Of a stretch of DNA of 64,000 bases, positions 59,957 through 64,000 are shown one piece after another. The stretch covers positions 43,983,724 through 44,047,723 of the forward strand of contig CM019237.1 in the NCBI GenBank assembly GCA_009741485.1, in the 5' to 3' direction. This stretch comes from Malurus cyaneus samueli. Taxonomy: Eukaryota; Chordata; Aves; Passeriformes; Maluridae. The position numbers and the translations under genes were made by a program. Under the pieces are notes generated by a model. The model made no database searches, was not told where the DNA came from, and saw only the letters and a program-made list of their open reading frames with translations. Numbering within the stretch: position 1 is the stretch's first letter; every line of letters begins with the position of its first letter.

Positions 59957-62900
59957 GCAAGAGAAGGGGAAAAAGTAAGATTTGTGAGAGCTATTACAAG
60001 CAGCCTTATTTTCACCACTCCTATTTTAAAAGGAATTCAGTTACAAAAGAACATTTCCCCTGCACCTTCCCTTACTTTGCTGGAAACAAATCCATGCTGT
60101 CAGCCAGAGATCAGGAAATTAAAATAACTGAGCTATTTTTAGCATCATTAAACAAAAAACATTAAATCATTAAACAACAAAATTATATTTCTAAAATTCT
60201 ATTATTGTTTTAATAAGGTGTTACTACGAGGGTGTCACATATTAATGCTCTTTAAAATACCTGTGCCTTGAGCTTGCTCCTTTAATTATGGGGTCAACCT
60301 TGTACACGTGCAGGCAGAGGAATTCTGTCACAGTATCTGCTCCTGCATTCCCAGCCATTTAGCTATTACGTCAAAGCAAAGCTACTGTGTCATGTGTGCA
60401 CAGGGAGGGGAGAAATTGCAAAGCCACCAGGACAGCTTCTTCGGTTGGGTTATTTAATGCCAAAGAAGGGCAGTCAAGTTATAATTGGGCACAATTAACA
60501 CTGCCATACCCTGAATCCTTTGTACAGTCAATTCACATGACAACCCCAAGGAAATGAACAATTCTTTCCTGCTATTGAAAGAGGCAAACATCTCTAGCTG
60601 ATGTCTGTAATGAGAAAATAACAGCTCCCATGCAGATAAGGTTTCAGAAGTAAGATTGTGTGCATGCAGCTCCCACGGGAAAAGCTCTTAGGCAGACACA
60701 AGGCCTTCACCTACCTTTCCTTTTCTTGTTTTCTTTTTTTTTCAAGAAAAGTAATGCTTGGGGCTCAAGGGCTTTGTCAAGACAAGGTCTAGGTAGTTCA
60801 AGGGACTAGAGGTACGTTACCGAGCTATTTGCTGAGCTCAGCTGTAACTGTGGTTGGCAGTTGGTCTGAAAGGGTGTGTAACAGGGAACACCTACATTTC
60901 AGAACACAGCAATGCCTTGTTAGTACTGGCAACAGAAGCCAATTTCTTAATAGGCCAAGAGGTCCCATGTTCTCTCCTTCAATGTAAATATTTGAAATTA
61001 ACTGATTTTTTAACTTGTTTTGCAATATTTTTATATATAAAAAAAACCCACTACCTAGAAAAGTAAGAGCAGGAAGACACATTTACCTCTATGCATTAGG
61101 ATTTGAAGACAGCACCATAGGGGTTTAGCTGCCACACTGACAAAGCTCTCCCTGTCTCTCCCACCCTTCCCTGCTGTTGCCACATAAGTACTTCACAGCT
61201 GGCAGCCAGGGCGCCCTTGAATACGGCTTCTTAAGACTCCACAGACTGATAAAACCCTTCCAAAGCTTGGCCTGCACACAGCAGCAGGATGTGTCTTGCC
61301 TCATTCCTCCCCTTGCGGGGAAGCTTGCCCTTTTAGCATGTGCTCTGGTCTCCAGTACTGCAAGGCAATCTTCTTCTCCTGGAAAAGTACTTTAAAATCT
61401 ATTTTGTAAAAAATATTGCACTTTTCTATAGGCCCTGCCTAGGTATCATCTACTGCACAGAAATCTGGTGCACAGAAATCATTACCAAGCAAGCAAAGTT
61501 GTGTTTTTCTGGGCTACACAAACGTGTCCATTACCCTTGTTTGAATTAGCAGCTTCAGGTCAATGTCCCATCCATGCTCTGAAAGTACCAGAAAGGCAGT
61601 GGCACTGAACTGACCTGAGTACCAGCATTTGGCGTGCTCCCCAGAGGTGTCTGAGCAAACAAGGCAAAGGGGAAAAAGCCTGCCCCTCCCTCTCTCCACC
61701 TGCCCAGTGACTCAGAACAACTAGAAATGGCAGCTTAACTCTCAGAATACAGACCGATATATCCAGCACTCAGCGTGAGGGCATCAGGAGTGCCAAGAAA
61801 GTGAGTATGCTCAGCCATTTTTGGGGATGGGGGAAGGGATGGAGAGACTCCTATCTCTATAGCAAGCCCTGCCTGACTGATCCTGCTAAATGGTTGGGAA
61901 CAAGAGCTGCCCTAAAAAATACTCACTGGGGGGCAATAGTTCTGAGACAAAAATTAATTCCTAACTTAATTTCCCTCTACCTTCACCTAAAAACCTTTGT
62001 CATCTTCCAAATTTCCAGGAAAGAAAAAAAAAAGACGTACAAACCTTCTGCACTCCTAGTGTGATAATTTGGGCAGCCTGACTGAGAGTAAGTGATAAAT
62101 TCTGGTTGAAGTGATAAAGTTCCAGGTACAAAAAATCTGCATGGCATGGCCTGCTTTTTAAGAGATACAGAATTCAACATGACTGATAAGGGGTCTGACA
62201 CAGGCTTCCCAGTCAGGAGCAAGAGATAGTTGCTTATTCCCATAGAACTACTTTGGGAGAGTAGGTTTGCTGTAACCAATGAGCCAGATTGCTCTGAACA
62301 TCTTGGCAAATGGCATCCACCATGTAGGGGAACCATGGTGCAGGGAAGAAAGCACACTGATACTGTCAGAACTGCAAAAATCTTGGAAGAGAAACCTGAC
62401 CGAATTAATAGCTGGGGGCAGAAGAGGGAGGAGCAGCTGAGATAGCTGAAGGGCCAGTGACAGCTAAAGCCAGCTGCAGCAGAGAGAATTACTTATGAGA
62501 GGAGATAATCACAAATTGTGTGCTTTTCACTCTTATCCAAATGGTTGGAGCAGGTAGAAGAGGCATTTAAGCCAGAGAGTAGTGAGAAGAAATGGTACTA
62601 ACCTCAAGGGAATAGCTGAAATCCTGGAAGGGGCACAAAACAAAAAAAAGGTCTTGGGGCTCTGCATCCCAAGACTGCACAAAGACAACTGCGTTGATGT
62701 AGCACACGCTCTGCTTAGACTTCATGGGCTTGAAGGACTATAGGGTGCACTAAGCTAAGACCCTGATTTAACCATCTGAGGAAGTGTACACACCCGTGGG
62801 GAACTCGGTTCTGCCTCTGCACAAAGGCGCCTGTTCTCAGATCTCTGCTGAGCCAACAGACTGCTTTTAGTCTGTGCTGGTATTTGACAAACAAGCAGCC

Positions 62901-63295
62901 TCTGGTTTCCAGCATGCAAATGGCCAATAGCCCAGAACACAATAGTCGGTTTCCCGTTACAGAAGGGAAGGCTTTAACTTATTCACAAGAACAGGATAGC
63001 GAGTCAAATAGCTTAGTAGGTTTTAGAAAGGGATTGGATGTTTGCACGGTGAAACAACATCCACAGTCGTATTAGCCAGGATAAGGGTTACAAGCTCAGC
63101 GATCCTCACGCTACAGGACAAAATGATCAGTGGCTGGGATCATAGGCAGACAAAAGCAATAGCCATTCCCTGAAGCTCCTTGCAGCAAGGTCACGTGGCT
63201 ATAAGCAGACACTGTCAGAAACCAGATAACCCATTGTGAAGTGCTAGCCGGGCTAATCCTCCATGTCCCCAGAAAGCTCCAGAGAGGCTAGGCAC
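59957..63295. other. Non-coding interval between the candidate exon and PHF5A
   Basis: AT-rich sequence with a CRE-like TTACGTCA at 60366-60373. A weak exon-like stretch on the minus strand (60715-60805) is described in the findings. No protein family was recognised in any frame. Confidence 0.5.
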
Positions 63296-63299
63296 CGAA

Positions 63300-63914
63300 T
63301 TAACCAAAGAGAAATCTTTATTGTACAAAAAATAAAACCCAAAAAGTTTTATTGGTATGCATCCTACAGAAAAGGTTACAAGAAGGGCCTTGGATTAATA
63401 TGTCAAAGAAAACACGGAAGGCGCCAGCCATGAGCAGGTTCCTTACAAAACAGGGCAGCATGGAAATATACCGGAGGAAGAGAGGAGGGGATCAGACTGG
63501 TGCTCTGTTCTTCCATACTCATGGACAGGGCAATTTCAAACAACTGAGAGAAGGCTCAGTAAGAACAACCTCAAGGTGTTTCTGCACACTAGAAATGGCA
63601 CTTGCCATTTTTACTAAGCTGGTCTCCTCTGTGTGTAAGTGCTTGCCCACTCTGCTTTGTAGAGAGCTGGGGCAACTACTAGCAGAGCTTCCACAAAGGT
63701 AAGAAACACTTATCTTCATCTGCCTTCTCTGATCATTAGTTTTGATCAGGTTTTAGTCCCCATTCGGTCTGTTATTTCTCCAACCCCAAGTATACTACTG
63801 AATTTGTACTGTTTTAGAAAAAAATAATCAACCAGTTTTCAGTAAGAGCAAAGTCCAGAGATGTTCCAAGACCCTCTTGCCAACCTGACAGGAGGTAGCC
63901 ACGTACAGATAGGA
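63300..63914 (-). other. PHF5A: PHF5A 3'UTR
   Basis: Sequence between the PHF5A stop codon and its likely poly(A) site, about 0.6 kb. A 116-codon open frame on the opposite strand (63352-63702) overlaps it and has no recognisable content. Confidence 0.7.
63317..63322 (-). terminator. PHF5A: PHF5A poly(A) signal AATAAA
   Basis: TTTATT on the plus strand at 63317-63322, with a second at 63348-63353. These are the first strong signals after the PHF5A stop and would place cleavage near 63300. Confidence 0.65.
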
Positions 63915-64000
63915 TCACCTCTTCTTGAAGCCATACTTTTTTCTTTCATAGAAAAGATCTGTCTTGGAACTGCCCAGGTTGACAATCTTAGGGCAACCAT
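63915..64000 (-). CDS. PHF5A: PHF5A, C-terminal part (SF3b14b splicing factor), cut by the window edge
   Basis: Reading the minus strand from the right edge gives GCPKIVNLGSSKTDLFYERK and then KYGFKKR with a TGA at 63915-63917. This is identical, as I remember it, to the C-terminus of the 110-residue PHF5A protein, one of the most conserved eukaryotic proteins. The last two bases of the window are the AT of the preceding Asp codon, so the exon continues beyond 64000. PHF5A is a zinc-knuckle subunit of SF3b in the U2 snRNP. It sits against SF3B1 at the branch-point adenosine pocket, where splicing inhibitors such as pladienolide bind. Only 28 complete codons are visible, so the zinc-binding cysteines lie outside. 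In human it is the neighbour of TOB2 in the same orientation. Confidence 0.96.
   Translation of the reverse strand, partial: GCPKIVNLGSSKTDLFYERKKYGFKKR

Overview
The window is vertebrate nuclear DNA, almost certainly from a bird. Coding density is very low, exons are short and flanked by GT/AG splice signals, promoters are CpG islands, and the only recognisable transposons are two decayed CR1 LINE fragments. The transcription-factor exons at its centre match what I remember of the chicken VBP (TEF) protein. Three protein genes can be supported: TEF (plus strand), TOB2 (minus strand) and the last exon of PHF5A (minus strand, running off the right edge). The same order and orientation occurs on human 22q13.2. 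I cannot name the species.

Layout. 1-11.1 kb is non-coding upstream DNA with simple repeats, two CR1 pieces and two perfect inverted repeats. TEF follows with two alternative first coding exons: 11290-11392, and 16056-16170 inside a CpG island at about 15.3-16.45 kb. Shared exons are 21757-22083, 23541-23761 and 24383-24598. The reading frame is preserved from either first exon, giving proteins of 288 or 292 residues. After the TEF stop come about 7 kb of AT-rich sequence (3'UTR, end unresolved), then a 25-kb interval to TOB2. That interval holds one isolated CpG island (about 35.3-36.06 kb) and a candidate conserved element near 38.1 kb, but no gene I recognise. TOB2 has a single coding exon (52777-53799), a 3.3-kb 3'UTR ending near 49.48 kb and a 5'UTR exon that ends at a consensus donor next to 57951. 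A second promoter-like cluster lies at 58.97-59.26 kb. A poly(A) site and a splice acceptor on the minus strand mark an unidentified terminal exon at about 59.33-59.95 kb. The PHF5A 3'UTR starts at 63914 and its poly(A) signal is at 63317.

Function. TEF is a PAR-bZIP activator whose expression is circadian in many tissues. The DNA near its promoters carries E-boxes (CACGTG) and a PAR-bZIP-type site, consistent with clock input and autoregulation. TOB2 is an anti-proliferative adaptor linking PABP to CCR4-NOT deadenylase. PHF5A is a core SF3b splicing subunit. They are neighbours by old synteny, not an operon-like unit.

The most interesting observations concern TEF. (1) The CpG-island transcript appears to carry an upstream overlapping ORF that stops just before a well-placed internal ATG in exon 2. 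(2) The normal stop codon lies inside a splice-donor consensus, and a strong acceptor 457 nt downstream would replace the last residue with a different 10-residue tail. No clearly new biological system was found. Most of the window is ordinary non-coding vertebrate DNA.
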